Positions 8,992-18,612 of a stretch of DNA of 34,403 nucleotides are shown one piece after another. The DNA lies in the NCBI GenBank assembly GCA_014116815.1, contig JACGYV010000016.1, positions 1 to 34,403 on the forward strand, in the 5' to 3' direction. How positions within the stretch are numbered: position 1 is the first letter of the stretch; every line of letters starts with the position of its first letter. Under the pieces are notes generated by a model, which saw only the letters and a program-made list of their open reading frames with translations, did not search any database and was not told the DNA's origin. The translations under genes and the position numbers were made by a program. The DNA is from Holosporaceae bacterium 'Namur'. GTDB lineage: Bacteria > Pseudomonadota > Alphaproteobacteria > Rickettsiales > Midichloriaceae.

Positions 8992-9510
8992 ATGGCTAAA
9001 AGCTTAATACCTTGGGATTGGCTTAAAGATAACGGCAAAAGAAGTCAAGTGAGCATAAGGAGAGAAGATCCTTCTTTTTCTAAACTTTACTCGGATATGG
9101 AAAGAATGATGAATGATATGTTGAATGATTATTTGCCTACTTTTCCAGGAAGGGGAAAAGTAGCGGATATTGATTTTCTAACTCCGAAAATAAATATTTC
9201 AGAAACCGAAAATGAGTATAAAATATCAGCTGAAATACCGGGAGTTGAGGAAAAAGCTATAGACCTAAGCATAAATAAAGGAATGCTACTGATTAAAGCT
9301 GAGAAAAAAGAAGAAAAAGAAGAGAAGGATGAGCAATATCACCGCTATGAAAGATATTACGGCACCTTCCAAAGAACCATACCTTTGCCCGAAGATATAG
9401 ATGAAAACAGCATAAAGGCGAAATTTAAAGGAGGTGTATTAAATATTACTATTAAAAAAAATAAAGAAGCTCAACCTGCTACTAAAAAAATAGAAGTTAA
9501 AGGTGAATAA
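8992..9510 (+). CDS. Small heat-shock protein, Hsp20/alpha-crystallin family
   Basis: This ATP-independent holdase binds unfolding proteins in the cytoplasm and passes them to DnaK and other refolding machinery. The 172-residue protein has a variable N-terminal arm with a basic and Met-rich segment (MERMMNDMLNDYLP) to about residue 60. An alpha-crystallin domain follows, with TPKINISETENEYKISAEIPG, the AEIPGVEE strand and the closing FKGGVLNITIKK typical of the family. A Glu/Lys-rich loop (KAEKKEEKEEKDEQ) is consistent with a bacterial class A protein. A strong Shine-Dalgarno GGAGG at 8982-8986 fixes the ATG. It is monocistronic: a hairpin follows immediately. Confidence 0.95.
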   Translation: MAKSLIPWDWLKDNGKRSQVSIRREDPSFSKLYSDMERMMNDMLNDYLPTFPGRGKVADIDFLTPKINISETENEYKISAEIPGVEEKAIDLSINKGMLLIKAEKKEEKEEKDEQYHRYERYYGTFQRTIPLPEDIDENSIKAKFKGGVLNITIKKNKEAQPATKKIEVKGE

Positions 9511-9514
9511 AGTT

Positions 9515-9550
9515 ACTAATGGGTAGCTGCAAATAAAGCTACCCATTAGT
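9515..9550 (+). terminator. Hairpin terminator after hsp20
   Basis: A perfect 14-base inverted repeat (ACTAATGGGTAGCT and its complement at 9537-9550) encloses an 8-base loop and starts five bases after the Hsp20 stop. The following TTTCTCCT is only a partial U-tract, so termination may be incomplete, or the hairpin may mainly protect the 3' end of the message. Confidence 0.7.
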
Positions 9551-9905
9551 TTCTCCTAGCTTATGTTCCTGACTTTATGATTCTGTTTCTGTTTCTGTTT
9601 CTGTTTCTTCTCCCCTGGGGTCTTCTTAGTAAGGCTAAGTAAATTTAATGATAAAATTAAGTAATCATCACTTTGCACGTAGTATATAACCTCATTTAAA
9701 CAAAATAAAAGATTGAGTGTTTCTAAGCCCTGCTATATAATAAACAAAAATTATGCAAAATTTATATATGAATATACTTAGTATAATCATTTCTCATAGC
9801 TTTAAATTTCTTATTCGAAAACGCTGAGTTGCAGCGTGTTATTATTTTTTCTCATTATTATCAGCCTATTTCATCTTATATTAAATTTGTTTACCGGGAT
9901 TATTC
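9551..9905. other. Non-coding stretch with a hexamer tandem repeat
   Basis: I see no supportable gene between the hsp20 hairpin and the permease. At 9582-9607 there are a little over four copies of the hexamer TTCTGT, directly followed by a pyrimidine run and CCCCTGGGG. The rest is AT-rich and presumably holds the promoter of the downstream permease, but no convincing -35/-10 pair stands out. Confidence 0.5.
9582..9607. repeat. Short tandem hexamer repeat (TTCTGT)n
   Basis: Just over four uninterrupted copies of the hexamer lie in the gap after hsp20. On the minus strand the repeat would read as alternating two-residue units such as Arg-Asn, but the frame ends within a few codons on either side, so it is not part of a detectable gene. 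Confidence 0.7.
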
Positions 9906-11177
9906 ATGTCTAGTTCTGTCGTCCGTAAAATCGGGTTCTGGTCACTTGTTTCAATTGTAATAAGCAGCCAAGTCGGCTCAGGTATTTTTATGTTACCTGC
10001 AAGTCTAGCGCACTTCGGAGGTATTGCTGCCTTTAGTTGGGTTTTTACCGGTTGTGGTGCTATTTTACTCGCTCTTGCATTTGCAGAACTCTCCAAACGA
10101 TTTCCGAAAAACGGCGGTCCTCATGTTTTTGTTCAAGAAGCATTCGGTAAAAATGCAGCTTTCTTTATTGCTTGGGGATATTGGGTTATTTCATGGTCTA
10201 GTACTACTGCAGTGATTATTGCATCAATCGGATATTTCGGCTCATTGTTCGGAGGGTTTGATATTAAAACCGGCCTTATTTTAGAGCTACTGCTACTTTG
10301 GTTTTTCACTTGGATTAATTTAAAAGGCGTTAAGGCTTCCGGGTATATAGAAATAGTATTTACAGTATTAAAAGTGATGCCTTTAATAGTACTGCCCATT
10401 GCTTGTATCCCACATTTTCAAATTGAGAATTTTATACCTCTTAATACATCTGGTACATCAAATTTAAGTGCATTAAATGCCGCCGCTCTTATAACTTTCT
10501 GGGGGTTCATCGGAGTTGAGTGCGCAACCACCCCGGCTGACTCTGTAGATAACCCGAAAAAAACTATTCCTCACGCTATTATTTTTGGAACTATTACTGT
10601 CGCTATAATAAATCTACTATGCAGTCTGGCTATAATGGGCGTGGTTCCGATGGAGCAATTGAAAATCTCTAAAGCTCCTTTTACTGAAGCTGCTAAGTTT
10701 GCATTTGGAGGTAATCTGCACTATTTTATTTCTCTAGCTGCGGCAATTGTTTGCTTTGGTACGCTTAATGCATGGATTCTAGTCAGTGGTCAGATAGCCT
10801 TAGGAGCAGCACAAGATGGCCTCTTCCCGAAAGTTTTTGCTAAGCAAAATAGTAATGAATCTCCATATTTTAGTATTTTAGCTGCATCGCTTGGTATGGT
10901 GCCATTAATACTATTTACCTTAAAAGATAATTTAGTTGATCAGTTTACTAAGATAATTGATAACTCAGTCACTGTGTTTTTAATTATCTATGCAATATGC
11001 ATTTTAAGTTTACTAAAAATATTAACTAGAGATAAAGCTAACTTAATATCATATATAATAGCTATTGCTGCTTTATTGTTCTGCGGTTGGGCATTATTTG
11101 CCTGTAGCGCTGAAATGATAATCATATCAATTTCAGTCTTTTTAAGCGGGCTTCCTATATATCTTTTAAAGAAATAA
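9906..11177 (+). CDS. APC-family amino acid permease or antiporter
   Basis: This 423-residue inner-membrane protein of the amino acid-polyamine-organocation superfamily has about 12 hydrophobic segments. The first helix contains the superfamily substrate-binding break SQVGSGIFMLP (GSGIF at 24-28). TM2 carries FTGCGAILLALAFAELSKRFPKNGG, and a later FWGFIGVECATTPADSVDNPKKTIP matches the TM6 region of AdiC/PotE-type transporters. The overall pattern is closest to basic amino acid or polyamine exchangers, though the substrate cannot be read from sequence. Such importers are plentiful in intracellular alphaproteobacteria that take amino acids from the host. It stands alone with about 140 non-coding bases before sucA. 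The ATG at 9906 is chosen because it directly precedes the short cytoplasmic N-terminus. Confidence 0.88.
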   Translation: MSSSVVRKIGFWSLVSIVISSQVGSGIFMLPASLAHFGGIAAFSWVFTGCGAILLALAFAELSKRFPKNGGPHVFVQEAFGKNAAFFIAWGYWVISWSSTTAVIIASIGYFGSLFGGFDIKTGLILELLLLWFFTWINLKGVKASGYIEIVFTVLKVMPLIVLPIACIPHFQIENFIPLNTSGTSNLSALNAAALITFWGFIGVECATTPADSVDNPKKTIPHAIIFGTITVAIINLLCSLAIMGVVPMEQLKISKAPFTEAAKFAFGGNLHYFISLAAAIVCFGTLNAWILVSGQIALGAAQDGLFPKVFAKQNSNESPYFSILAASLGMVPLILFTLKDNLVDQFTKIIDNSVTVFLIIYAICILSLLKILTRDKANLISYIIAIAALLFCGWALFACSAEMIIISISVFLSGLPIYLLKK

Positions 11178-11318
11178 TTTTGTAGTTTTTAATGCGTCTC
11201 ACTACCATATTAGATTATTACATGAAAATTTTTTTATCATAAATAAGCTAAAAAGGCTTTACATATTGGATGTAATCATTAAAAAATACATTCATATTAA
11301 ATAAAATATTTTTACCAT

Positions 11319-14159
11319 ATGTCCGAGTTAAAATTAACCACCCCTCTTTATGGGGCGAATGCACCTTTTATTGAAGAACTTTATAACCAATATATAGAAG
11401 ATCCCTTATCCGTTGATGGAAGTTGGCAGGAATATTTTAAAAATTTAAGTGATTCTCCCGAATTAATAAAAAAAGCCTTTACAGCTGCTCCTTGGCAGCC
11501 GAGAAAAAATACTATAATAGGATATCAAGATAAAAAAGAACAACCCGCTAAAAAAGAAACAGCTACATCAAGCATTCAGGATATTCAAAAATCTATTGCT
11601 GCCATAAAACTTGTTGAAGCTTATAGAACTTTAGGACATTTATATGTAAATTGCGATCCGCTCTCGATTAAAGAGCCGGAGTATAATGCCGAGCTTGACT
11701 ATAAAACTTACGGACTTACCGAAGACGATTTAGATAAAGAAATATATATAGGAAATATACTTGGAGCTGAAAAAGCTACCTTAAGGGATATTCTGTCATT
11801 CCTTTCCTCTAAATACTGCTCACGCCTCGGTATAGAATATATGTATATAGAGAACTTAGAAGAAAAAAATTGGATACAAAATAAAATTGAAAGTACCGGA
11901 AATGATTATAGCCTCAGCAATGAAGAAAAAAAGAAGGCGTTATTTGATTTAACTGAAGCTGAAGTATTTGAAAATTATCTTCATACTAAGTTTCCCGGAG
12001 CAAAAAGATTCTCTATTGAAGGCGGTGAAGGAGCAATTGCTTCAATGGAATTTGCAATAAAATATTCCGTAAACTTCGGTGTTAGAGAAGTTATAATAGG
12101 AATGGCGCATAGAGGAAGGCTTAATACATTAACTAAAGTAATGGGTAAACCTTACCATGCTATGCTTTCAGAGTTTAAAGGAGAGCTTGCTTTTCCGGCT
12201 GATATGGATATTCCGGGAGATGTGAAATATCACTTGGGAACTTCCAGTGACGTTGAAATCGAGGGGCAAAAAGTACACTTATCATTAACTCCGAATCCTT
12301 CGCACTTGGAAGTAGTAAATTCTATAGTGCTGGGAAAAGTAAGAGCTAAGCAGGATAGAAGAAACGATATCGAAAGAAAAGAGGTATTAGGACTTTTAAT
12401 TCACGGAGATGCAGCCTTTGCAGGCCAAGGCTCGGTTCCTGAAACATTATATTTAAGCCAATTAAAAGGTTACCATACAGGCGGAACCATACATATTATT
12501 ATCAACAACCAAATCGGGTTTACTACAAACCCGAGTGATGCCAGATCTTCGAGATATTGTTCTGATGTAGCAAAAAGTATAGCCTGCCCGATTTTCCACG
12601 TAAACGGGGATGATGCGGAAGGTATAATATTTGCAACAAAGATTGCGGCTGAATATAGAGCTAAGTTTAAAAAAGATATAGTTATTGATATTGTTTGCTA
12701 TAGAAAATACGGCCATAATGAGGGTGATGAGCCTTTCTTCACACAACCTATTATGTATAAAAATATAGCAAATCATAAAACCCCGGATGCAATTTATGCT
12801 GAAAAATTAGGCGCTCAAGGCTTAGTCAGCAGTGAAGAATATCAAACTTATAAGAAGAACTTTAAGTCTTTCCTTGATGAAGAATATGAAAAATCACAAA
12901 GTTATCACCCGACTATGGCGGATTGGTTGCAGGGTAACTGGGGAGGCTTTAAGCCGGCTGATAAAAACCGAGAACCGGAAGTTACGGGAGTAGAAATTTC
13001 TACACTGCAAAAATTAGGAACAGCCCTATGTAGCTATCCGACCAACTTTAACATCAACCCTAAAATTGAGCGACAGTTACAAGCCAAAAAACAAAGTATA
13101 GAAACCGGTAAAGGTGTAGATTGGGCAACCGCTGAAGCCTTAGCTTTTGCAAGCTTAATTAATGACGGATACAATGTAAGAATGACCGGACAGGATGTTA
13201 AGCGGGGAACATTTTCACACAGGCATGCCGTTTTATTTGATCAGGAAAATGAATCTCAATATACACCGTTAAATAACTTAAGCTTTGATCAAAAAACCTC
13301 TCTGGAAATTCATAACAGTAATTTATCAGAATTTGCAGTTATGGGCTTTGAGTACGGCTATAGCTTTACCGAACCTAATACCTTAACCATTTGGGAAGGA
13401 CAATTCGGTGACTTTGCAAACGGTGCGCAAGTTATCATTGATCAATATATTTCATCAAGCGAAGCTAAATGGCTTAGAATGAACGGTTTAGTGCTGTTAT
13501 TACCGCACGGATACGAGGGGCAAGGCCCTGAGCATAGCTCGGCAAGGATAGAAAGATTCCTGCAACTTTGTGCTAAAGATAATATGCAGGTTGTTAATTG
13601 CTCAACCCCGGCTTCATACTTCCATGTTCTAAGAAGACAGCTATGTAGGAACTTTAGAAAGCCGCTGGTTGTTATGTCACCGAAATCGTTACTTAGACAT
13701 AAACATGCGGTTTCCGGCCTCACGGAAATGGATAAAGAAACCAGATTCAAACCTGTAATTGATGAAGTAAATCAAATTGCTTCTCCAAGCGATATAAGGA
13801 AAGTAATTATCTGTAGCGGAAAAGTTTATTATGACTTATCCGAAAAAAGAGAAGAGTTAGAAGTGAATGATATTGCAATTATCAGGCTTGAGCAATATTA
13901 TCCTTTCCCAAGTAAAGAACTTGCTGACGTGCTTAAAAAGTACAATAATGCTCAGATTTTCTGGTGCCAGGAAGAACATGAAAACATGGGAGCTTTTTAT
14001 TTTGTTGAACCTAGAATCGAGCAGGTGTTGAAAGATATCGGTCATTCATGTAAACGTGCCCGCTATATAGGTAGAGCTCGCTCAGCTTCGCCGGCCGTCG
14101 GGTACTTAAAATTGCACTTAATTGAGCTGAAAAAGCTTTTAGAAGAAGTATTCGGTTAA
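11319..14159 (+). CDS. sucA: 2-oxoglutarate dehydrogenase E1 component
   Basis: This is the thiamine-diphosphate-dependent E1 of the 2-oxoglutarate dehydrogenase complex. It decarboxylates 2-oxoglutarate in the TCA cycle and transfers the succinyl group to the lipoyl arm of SucB. The 946-residue length is normal. The N-terminus has the family opener [19 protein letters not shown]. Later motifs are GMAHRGRLN at 261-269, [16 protein letters not shown], the cofactor-binding [10 protein letters not shown] with [12 protein letters not shown] downstream, and [14 protein letters not shown] and [14 protein letters not shown] in the transketolase-like C-terminal half. It heads the operon: sucB starts 29 bases after its stop. 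Confidence 0.98.
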   Translation: MSELKLTTPLYGANAPFIEELYNQYIEDPLSVDGSWQEYFKNLSDSPELIKKAFTAAPWQPRKNTIIGYQDKKEQPAKKETATSSIQDIQKSIAAIKLVEAYRTLGHLYVNCDPLSIKEPEYNAELDYKTYGLTEDDLDKEIYIGNILGAEKATLRDILSFLSSKYCSRLGIEYMYIENLEEKNWIQNKIESTGNDYSLSNEEKKKALFDLTEAEVFENYLHTKFPGAKRFSIEGGEGAIASMEFAIKYSVNFGVREVIIGMAHRGRLNTLTKVMGKPYHAMLSEFKGELAFPADMDIPGDVKYHLGTSSDVEIEGQKVHLSLTPNPSHLEVVNSIVLGKVRAKQDRRNDIERKEVLGLLIHGDAAFAGQGSVPETLYLSQLKGYHTGGTIHIIINNQIGFTTNPSDARSSRYCSDVAKSIACPIFHVNGDDAEGIIFATKIAAEYRAKFKKDIVIDIVCYRKYGHNEGDEPFFTQPIMYKNIANHKTPDAIYAEKLGAQGLVSSEEYQTYKKNFKSFLDEEYEKSQSYHPTMADWLQGNWGGFKPADKNREPEVTGVEISTLQKLGTALCSYPTNFNINPKIERQLQAKKQSIETGKGVDWATAEALAFASLINDGYNVRMTGQDVKRGTFSHRHAVLFDQENESQYTPLNNLSFDQKTSLEIHNSNLSEFAVMGFEYGYSFTEPNTLTIWEGQFGDFANGAQVIIDQYISSSEAKWLRMNGLVLLLPHGYEGQGPEHSSARIERFLQLCAKDNMQVVNCSTPASYFHVLRRQLCRNFRKPLVVMSPKSLLRHKHAVSGLTEMDKETRFKPVIDEVNQIASPSDIRKVIICSGKVYYDLSEKREELEVNDIAIIRLEQYYPFPSKELADVLKKYNNAQIFWCQEEHENMGAFYFVEPRIEQVLKDIGHSCKRARYIGRARSASPAVGYLKLHLIELKKLLEEVFG

Positions 14160-14188
14160 ACTTATTAAATTTAAATTTTGGAGTTAAG

Positions 14189-15370
14189 ATGTCTGTAAAT
14201 ATTGTAGTCCCGCCGCTTGGTGAATCAGTGACTGAAGCAACCATTGCTAAATGGCATAAAAAAGAAGGTGAATTCATCAATGTTGATGAGTTACTGGTTG
14301 AGATTGAAACCGATAAGGTTACTCTTGAAGTTAATGCCCCTGCTTCCGGCACAATCGGTGAAATAAAAAGTAAAGAAGGTGACTTAGTTAAGGTAGGTCA
14401 ATTACTCGGCACCATGTCCGAAGGTAATAGCAAGGCAGCTGCTCAACCTACTCAAGCTGAAACACCGAAAAGTGCTCCTCAATCCATTGCTCTAAGCTCT
14501 GCTTCTTCTGTTGATAAAATTTTATCTCCTGCGGCAAACAAACTTGCAGCAGAAAAAGGAGTAGACATAAATCAGATCACCGGTAGCGGCAAAGACGGTA
14601 GAATAACTAAAGAAGATGTGTTATTCCCTCAACAAGCCGAGGCAATAACTTCAGGAAACGGAGATAACTTGAACAGAGAAGTTAGAGTTAAAATGACCAG
14701 ACTTCGTAAAACCATTGCCCAAAGATTAAAAGAATCGCAAAATACTGCTGCTATTCTCACAACTTTTAATGAAATTGATATGAGCGAAGCATTTAGAATT
14801 CGTAAACTTTACCAGGAAAAATTCCAGGAAAAACATGGTATTAAACTTGGGTTTATGTCTTTCTTCGTTAAAGCTTGTGTTGCTGCGTTAAAAGAAATAC
14901 CCGCAGTAAACGGATCAATTGAAGGCGATGATATTATATATAAAAACTACTATGATATCGGTGTAGCAGTCGGAACTGAGCAAGGTCTGGTTGTCCCTGT
15001 GTTAAGAGATGCCGATAACCTATCATTCGCAGGCGTTGAAAAAGGTATTGCATCTTTAGGCAAAAAAGCAAGAGACGGTAAACTTTCCATGCAGGATATG
15101 ACGGGTGGAACTTTCAGTATCACCAATGGCGGAACTTATGGCTCGCTCCTTTCTACTCCGATCATTAATCCTCCTCAATCCGGTATTTTAGGTATGCATA
15201 ATATTGTACAAAGACCGGTTGCAGTGAACGGTAATGTGGAAATAAGACCGATGATGTATGTTGCTCTTTCTTATGATCACAGGATTATTGATGGTAAAGA
15301 AGCAGTAACATTTTTAGTTAAAATTAAAGAACTGGTTGAAAACCCTGAGAAGTTACTATTTGATTTATAA
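14189..15370 (+). CDS. sucB: Dihydrolipoyllysine succinyltransferase, E2 of 2-oxoglutarate dehydrogenase
   Basis: E2 forms the core of the 2-oxoglutarate dehydrogenase complex and transfers succinyl groups from lipoate to CoA. The 393-residue protein shows one lipoyl domain with K43 in [11 protein letters not shown] and a linker rich in Ala, Gln, Pro and Ser near 85-115. A peripheral-subunit-binding domain follows ([20 protein letters not shown], then [12 protein letters not shown]). The catalytic domain ends with SYDHRIIDG (H364, D368). Shine-Dalgarno GGAG at 14180-14183 precedes the ATG. The lipoyl group it needs is probably supplied through LipB, encoded at 28473. Confidence 0.98.
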   Translation: MSVNIVVPPLGESVTEATIAKWHKKEGEFINVDELLVEIETDKVTLEVNAPASGTIGEIKSKEGDLVKVGQLLGTMSEGNSKAAAQPTQAETPKSAPQSIALSSASSVDKILSPAANKLAAEKGVDINQITGSGKDGRITKEDVLFPQQAEAITSGNGDNLNREVRVKMTRLRKTIAQRLKESQNTAAILTTFNEIDMSEAFRIRKLYQEKFQEKHGIKLGFMSFFVKACVAALKEIPAVNGSIEGDDIIYKNYYDIGVAVGTEQGLVVPVLRDADNLSFAGVEKGIASLGKKARDGKLSMQDMTGGTFSITNGGTYGSLLSTPIINPPQSGILGMHNIVQRPVAVNGNVEIRPMMYVALSYDHRIIDGKEAVTFLVKIKELVENPEKLLFDL

Positions 15371-15393
15371 AATATTGAATTAGTACGGAAATT

Positions 15394-15849
15394 ATGCAAA
15401 TGCAGGAAAATCAAAATCAATATGGCAATATAAAGCCTAGTAACTTAAAAGCTACTTCAAGGCAAAAAGCTATAATGATCGGGGTGTTATTCGGGTTATC
15501 TATTCCGTCAATAACTCTTGAAGTTGCAGAGTTTCCGCATACTACGGATTATCTGATAAGGCTGGGTTTAGGTGCCGTTGTTATCGCGCCTATAGTTGCA
15601 TTTATTACTTTTATTTCAATTAGAAACATGTATAAATGCCCTAAATGCAAATCACATTGGTCTTATTTCAAAGTAAATGAGACTATAATTGAGAGCTTTG
15701 CTGTCGCTCAACCGTTAAAAAAGACTAATACTGCCACTGAAAGCGTTAGAAGTGAGCGTTACCTGGTTGAGTCCGAATGCGACAACTGTCATTATAAAAG
15801 TTTTAAGCATAAAAAAAGAAAAGTTATTAAAAAAGGTGAAGAGTTATGA
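15394..15849 (+). CDS. Membrane protein with a CxxC zinc-ribbon-like domain, unknown function
   Basis: The 151-residue product has two likely membrane helices (about residues 26-43 and 56-77). A soluble domain follows with paired cysteines CPKC (C82, C85) and CDNC (C129, C132), the layout of a four-cysteine zinc ribbon. The tail is very basic (FKHKKRKVIKKGEEL). I do not recognise the family. It sits 23 bases after sucB, and its stop overlaps the lpd start (ATGA), so it is translated as part of the 2-oxoglutarate dehydrogenase operon and may be translationally coupled to lpd. Nothing in the sequence ties it to catalysis; a role in complex localisation or an unrelated function are both possible. 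The start could also be Met3. Confidence 0.8.
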   Translation: MQMQENQNQYGNIKPSNLKATSRQKAIMIGVLFGLSIPSITLEVAEFPHTTDYLIRLGLGAVVIAPIVAFITFISIRNMYKCPKCKSHWSYFKVNETIIESFAVAQPLKKTNTATESVRSERYLVESECDNCHYKSFKHKKRKVIKKGEEL

Positions 15850-17249
15850 AAGAATTTGATGTTGTTGTTATCGGTGGCGGCCCGGGCGGGTATGTTGCTG
15901 CGATTAAAGCTGCGCAACTCGGAAAATCCGTTGCTTGCATTGAAAAAAGAGGTTCTTTAGGTGGCACTTGTTTAAATGTCGGATGTATACCTTCTAAAGC
16001 GTTACTTCATTCATCACATAAATATCATGAATTTAAACATGGAGCTGAGGAGCACGGCATTAACGTCAAAGATGTTAGCTTTTCATTAGATAAAATGATG
16101 GAAAGAAAACATAATGTGGTTTCCGGCCTAACTAAAGGTATTGAAGGATTATTTGCAAAAAATAAAATAACTTACTTAAAGGGTTATGGTAAATTGCTTG
16201 ACGGAAATGAGGTTGAAATAGCCTTAAATGACGGTGGAATTGAAAAAATTAAAGCCGGTAATATTATTTTAGCGACCGGCTCAGACGTTGTGCAACTCCC
16301 GGGGATTGAAATAGATGAGAAGAAAATAGTATCTTCAACCGGTGTTCTTGAGCTTACTGAAGTTCCTAAGAAACTGGTTGTAATCGGCGCGGGCTATATC
16401 GGGCTTGAAATGGGTTCGGTTTGGTCAAGACTAGGTGCTGAAGTAACAGTAGTTGAATTTGCTTCCAGAGTCTTACCGGGAATGGATGGCGATGTTTCTA
16501 AGGAATTCCAAAAAATTCTTGATAAACAAGGTATCAAATTTAAACTCTCCACCAAAGTTCTTTTAGCTAAGAATGATGGCAACTCCGTTAAATTAGAGCT
16601 TGAATCGGTTACTGATGGAAAGAAAGAAAACCTTGAAGCTGATATAGTGTTAGTATCAGTCGGGCGCAAGCCTTTCACTGCTAATTTAGGCTTAGAGAAT
16701 ATCGGCATTAAACTTGATGAGAGAGGAAGAATTCCTATTAACGATCATTTTGAAACAAGTGTAAAAAATATTTATGCAATCGGGGATGCAGTAAGAGGAG
16801 CAATGCTCGCTCATAAAGCTGAGGAAGAAGGTGTCGCAGTTGCTGAAATTATTGCCGGGCAACACGGGCATGTAAATTATGAAGCAATTCCGGGTGTAGT
16901 ATACACCTATCCTGAAGTTGCCTCGGTAGGTAAAACTGAAGAACAAGTTAAAGCTGAAGGAGTTGAATATAAAGTCGGCAAATTCCCATTCCTTGCTAAC
17001 AGTCGCGCAAGAGCTAACGGTGAGACCGACGGTTTTGTAAAGCTGATTGCCGATAAAAAAACCGATAGGATTTTAGGTGCTCATATTATAGGAGTTAGTG
17101 CCGGAGAACTGATTCAGGAATTGGTAGTCGGGATGGAGTATAAAGCTGCTTCCGAAGATATAGCAAGAACCAGCCATGGTCACCCTGGTTTAAGTGAAGC
17201 GGTCAAAGAAGCTGCACTCGCTACCTACTTTAAACCGATACATATGTAA
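15846..17249 (+). CDS. lpdA: Dihydrolipoamide dehydrogenase (E3)
   Basis: This FAD- and NAD-dependent enzyme re-oxidises the dihydrolipoyl arm of SucB, and probably of other lipoyl complexes. The 467-residue protein has the FAD-binding VVIGGGPGGYVAA at residues 7-19, the redox disulfide in GGTCLNVGCIPSKALL (C42, C47), and the NAD-binding VVIGAGYIGLEMGSVW. It also has the second FAD contact YAIGDAVRGAMLAHKAEEEG and the catalytic His-Glu pair in HGHPGLSE (H446, E451). Its ATG overlaps the stop of the upstream membrane protein by four bases. A hairpin closes the operon shortly after the stop. Confidence 0.97.
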   Translation: MKEFDVVVIGGGPGGYVAAIKAAQLGKSVACIEKRGSLGGTCLNVGCIPSKALLHSSHKYHEFKHGAEEHGINVKDVSFSLDKMMERKHNVVSGLTKGIEGLFAKNKITYLKGYGKLLDGNEVEIALNDGGIEKIKAGNIILATGSDVVQLPGIEIDEKKIVSSTGVLELTEVPKKLVVIGAGYIGLEMGSVWSRLGAEVTVVEFASRVLPGMDGDVSKEFQKILDKQGIKFKLSTKVLLAKNDGNSVKLELESVTDGKKENLEADIVLVSVGRKPFTANLGLENIGIKLDERGRIPINDHFETSVKNIYAIGDAVRGAMLAHKAEEEGVAVAEIIAGQHGHVNYEAIPGVVYTYPEVASVGKTEEQVKAEGVEYKVGKFPFLANSRARANGETDGFVKLIADKKTDRILGAHIIGVSAGELIQELVVGMEYKAASEDIARTSHGHPGLSEAVKEAALATYFKPIHM

Positions 17250-17258
17250 TTATATTAA

Positions 17259-17291
17259 GTTAAGAGAGTATATAAATAATCTCTCTTAACT
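17259..17291 (+). terminator. Hairpin after lpdA
   Basis: An 11-base perfect inverted repeat (AGTTAAGAGAG at 17259-17269, complement at 17281-17291) with an 11-base AT-only loop lies ten bases after the lpdA stop. The stem is fairly AT-rich and is followed by AAGAAAATA, not a U-run. It may be an inefficient terminator or a 3' stabiliser. Confidence 0.5.
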
Positions 17292-17382
17292 AAGAAAATA
17301 CAATTTTCCGGAGCAATTAACTAATCATTAACTAATATTAATATAATATTATTATAATAAGTAATTTTATAATAAAGTTGAT

Positions 17383-18351
17383 ATGACAGGATTAGAGCCC
17401 ATAATTATAGCTATATTAACCACTGTTATCGGTGGATTGGCCGTAGCTACGGTAAAAATGGTTGCTAATAAAGTAACGGGTAGTAAAAAAGATATAACTC
17501 CGGATGCGCTAAAAAATGACCGGAAGCCTGAAGAAGAAATAAAACAAAATACTCCTCAAGTAGCTAAGGAAAACAGTATCCAAGTAACAAATCCTGATCT
17601 TTCGGAAAATAAGAAAAAGCCGGAACTTAATAAAGCTAATAAGGCTAACTCATTAGAAACACAGCAAGCTACCCAAAAAATCATTAAAAATATATCGGAT
17701 TTGATATTAGGTAAATCTGGTCAAGCTGCTACAGATATTGCTACAAATAAGTCAGGAGATAAAATAGCTGGCAGAGAGGCAATAAAGCAAGTAATTAACA
17801 TTAGTCAAAATATTGCTAAATATTTACTTAATAATGTAAGTAAAGAAATAGATAGGAATCAGAACTTAGATAGGAATCAGAACTTAGATAGGAATCAGAA
17901 CTTAGATAGGAATCAGAACTTAGATAGGAATCAGAACTTAGATAGGAATCAGAACTTAGATAGGAATCAGAACTTAGATAGGAATCAGAACTTAGATAGG
18001 AATCAGAACTTAGATAGGAATCAGAACTTAGATAGGAATCAGAACTTAGATAGGAATCAGAATTTAGATAGGAATCAGAATTTAGATAGGAATCAGAATT
18101 TAGATAGGAATCAGAATTTAGATAGGAATCAGAATTTAGATAGGAATCAGAATTTAGATAGGAATCAGAACCAAAGCCAGAGTCAAGGTCAAGGTCAACA
18201 GCAGGGTGCCACTAATCAAAACGATATAAGAAAACTAGGGGAGCAATTAAGCCAATCCGGCGTTTCACAACCGAATCAGGGTAATTCTCAAACTCCATCA
18301 ACTCCTAATATATCAAATGCCGTTAGCCAGACCGCCCAAAGGACTAGGTAG
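17383..18351 (+). CDS. Membrane-anchored low-complexity protein with DRNQNL repeats
   Basis: The 322-residue protein starts with one hydrophobic anchor (IIIAILTTVIGGLAVATVKMV, about residues 7-27). A Lys/Asn/Gln-rich region follows, with a helix-prone segment ATQKIIKNISDLILGKSG near 105. Residues 157-263 are seventeen complete copies of Asp-Arg-Asn-Gln-Asn-Leu plus a partial eighteenth (DRNQN). The tail is Gln/Ser/Gly/Asn-rich (QSQSQGQGQQQG). No catalytic motif is visible and I do not recognise a family. The repeat is hydrophilic and probably extended or solenoid-like, and may act as a spacer or binding surface. Whether the bulk is cytoplasmic or periplasmic is unclear. It stands alone between the lpdA hairpin and tRNA-Leu. 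The ribosome site before the ATG at 17383 is weak. Confidence 0.8.
   Translation: MTGLEPIIIAILTTVIGGLAVATVKMVANKVTGSKKDITPDALKNDRKPEEEIKQNTPQVAKENSIQVTNPDLSENKKKPELNKANKANSLETQQATQKIIKNISDLILGKSGQAATDIATNKSGDKIAGREAIKQVINISQNIAKYLLNNVSKEIDRNQNLDRNQNLDRNQNLDRNQNLDRNQNLDRNQNLDRNQNLDRNQNLDRNQNLDRNQNLDRNQNLDRNQNLDRNQNLDRNQNLDRNQNLDRNQNLDRNQNLDRNQNQSQSQGQGQQQGATNQNDIRKLGEQLSQSGVSQPNQGNSQTPSTPNISNAVSQTAQRTR
17851..18171 (+). repeat. 18-base tandem repeat, 17 full copies plus one partial
   Basis: The unit GATAGGAATCAGAACTTA is repeated without spacers, starting every 18 bases from 17851; the last, partial unit starts at 18157. Copies 1-11 all end in AACTTA and copies 12-17 all end in AATTTA; otherwise they are identical. 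Because the unit is 18 bases, gain or loss of copies keeps the reading frame. Confidence 0.97.
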
Positions 18352-18569
18352 AAAGATAAGTTCATTTTATAAATTATAATTTTGTCCTATAAGCCCTGAA
18401 GTTCCCCCTGTGGGGTAAACATGTGATGCCTATGTATATTTATTATGATAATGGTTTTAAAACTTTTTAGAAGATAAATACCATAAAGAAGAATAATGGT
18501 TTATAGTACTACCAAAAGCTACAACCGTAAATTTTGTAGAAAGTAATTTTACTTACTAAGCTTTGTTAT

Positions 18570-18598
18570 TTGACAACAATCTAATTTCACCATAGATT
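18570..18598 (+). promoter_or_regulatory. Sigma-70 promoter for tRNA-Leu
   Basis: A perfect -35 TTGACA (18570-18575) is followed after exactly 17 bases by TAGATT (18593-18598), a 4-of-6 match to the -10 consensus. The predicted start would fall about 7 bases before the mature tRNA 5' end at 18613. Confidence 0.7.
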
Positions 18599-18612
18599 CC
18601 TAAATTAAAAAA

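Noticed and set aside
9551..9660. Minus-strand coding across the hexamer repeat (Arg-Asn repeats)
   Set aside because: The frame ends within a few codons and has no start or ribosome site.
12462..12776. Minus-strand open frame inside sucA
   Set aside because: It lies wholly within a well-supported gene, has no ribosome site and no recognisable protein features. The other opposite-strand frames inside tkt, lpdA, uvrD, cdsA, ubiG and amgK were dropped for the same reason.
17851..18171. Regular 18-base repeats considered as a CRISPR array
   Set aside because: The copies are directly adjacent without unique spacers, lie inside one open frame, and encode a uniform hexapeptide; there are no cas genes nearby.
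18401..18417. CCCC-CTGT-GGGG hairpin upstream of tRNA-Leu considered as a terminator for the repeat-protein gene
   Set aside because: The stem is only four to five pairs and no U-run follows; too weak to call.
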